23,382 bases of DNA from JAQGLW01 sp035995725 (GTDB lineage Bacteria; Pseudomonadota; Gammaproteobacteria; Burkholderiales; Burkholderiaceae_D). A model generated the notes under the pieces. The model was not told the DNA's origin. It did not search any database and was given only the letters and a program-made list of their open reading frames with translations. The position numbers and the translations under genes were made by a program. Below, one piece after another: positions 23,020 through 23,382 of this stretch. Position 1 is the stretch's first letter. Each line of letters starts with the position of its first letter. The stretch is from NCBI GenBank assembly GCA_035995725.1, contig DASYKE010000171.1, positions 1-23,382 of the forward strand. The letters are read 5' to 3'.

Positions 23020-23382
23020 TCAGCGCAAGCTGGCGATAAAACCATTAATGTGCTGAACGAATTCTGCCGGCTCTTCGATCATCGGGAAATGGCCGCAGTT
23101 CTGCATCACCGCAATGTTTTTCTTGCCGATTTTTTTCTCGAGCGGTTCGAGGCTGTCTCCTACCGGGCCGTTGGAGCCGAGAATCGCGAAAGTCGGGACC
23201 TTGAGCGCGGCGAGCACGCCAAGGGAATCGTACTCGCGCACCGCCCACATCGCGTCCATCATCGTGTGCGAACCGGCCTTGCTGCGGTCGATGTTCCATC
23301 GCTTGTGCAGCTCCGGCGTCATGTTGCGGATGCGCGCGGATACGGATTCGAACGGCTGGACCGGAAGCGCAAAATTGCTTTC
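23020..23382 (-). CDS. Alpha/beta hydrolase (N-terminus beyond window)
   Basis: The C-terminal 120 residues of an alpha/beta-fold hydrolase; the frame remains open through the right edge (…RIRNMTPELHKRW…), so the start is outside. The conserved strand LKVPTFAILGSNGPVGD carries the likely acid region, and NCGHFPMIEEPAEFVQHING carries the catalytic histidine in the GHFPMIEEP motif. The nucleophile serine lies outside. It could be an esterase, lactonase or haloperoxidase-type enzyme; the sequence seen does not decide. It is convergent with the CMD-like gene, with a 156-nt spacer lacking a clear terminator. Confidence 0.88.
   Translation of the reverse strand, partial: ESNFALPVQPFESVSARIRNMTPELHKRWNIDRSKAGSHTMMDAMWAVREYDSLGVLAALKVPTFAILGSNGPVGDSLEPLEKKIGKKNIAVMQNCGHFPMIEEPAEFVQHINGFIASLR

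Overview
The window looks like a chromosomal segment of a betaproteobacterium, most likely Burkholderiales and close to Oxalobacteraceae. This is inferred from moderate-to-high GC, gene content, and the style of the chromate, AsmA and EmrAB-type genes; no rRNA or other phylogenetic marker is present. Ordinary high-GC core-like genes alternate with AT-richer accessory stretches (about 6040-7790 and 15290-17480) that hold repeats, small ORFs and structured DNA.

Layout. 1-1054 (-): most of nhaA, a Na+/H+ antiporter, running off the left edge. Divergent from it, 1338-6035 (+) is a four-gene multidrug efflux operon: a MarR regulator with a TTG start, an EmrB-like 14-TM transporter, a NodT/OprM-type outer-membrane lipoprotein, and an EmrA-like adaptor. 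Two perfect 11-bp palindromes precede marR. 6036-7793 is an accessory stretch with an imperfect terminator, a tandem ~90-bp duplication carrying a GGAATATTCC palindrome in each copy, an unknown 133-aa protein, a DUF3892-like protein, and a three-hairpin region ending in a strong terminator.

7794-12906 (+) is a chromate-resistance cluster: ChrB, ChrA, a rhodanese, a short ChrB-domain protein, a MATE exporter and a secreted laminin-G/DUF1080-like protein. chrB appears leaderless, with a palindrome lying across its -10 region and start codon. 13045-13882 (-) is an ArsR regulator plus an AHSA1/SRPBCC protein behind a textbook promoter that abuts a perfect 26-bp palindrome.

14227-17130 (mostly -) holds a SAM methyltransferase with its terminator, an attC-like structured element next to a 51-aa ORF, and a set of small stress or membrane proteins (a 63-aa membrane protein, a 50-aa membrane protein, a CsbD-like protein and a 25-aa ORF). 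Then come a YdhP-like MFS transporter, an aldo/keto reductase, an AsmA-family protein, a carboxymuconolactone-decarboxylase-like protein (all +), and the C-terminal end of an alpha/beta hydrolase (-) cut by the right edge.

Together the genes are mostly stress- and toxicant-response functions: cation antiport, drug efflux, chromate efflux and stress proteins. I do not see a clear phage, IS element, CRISPR array, rRNA or tRNA. The least conventional items are the chromate cluster with its MATE and secreted partners and leaderless operator-start, the attC-like element, and the duplicated palindrome repeats upstream of an unknown gene.
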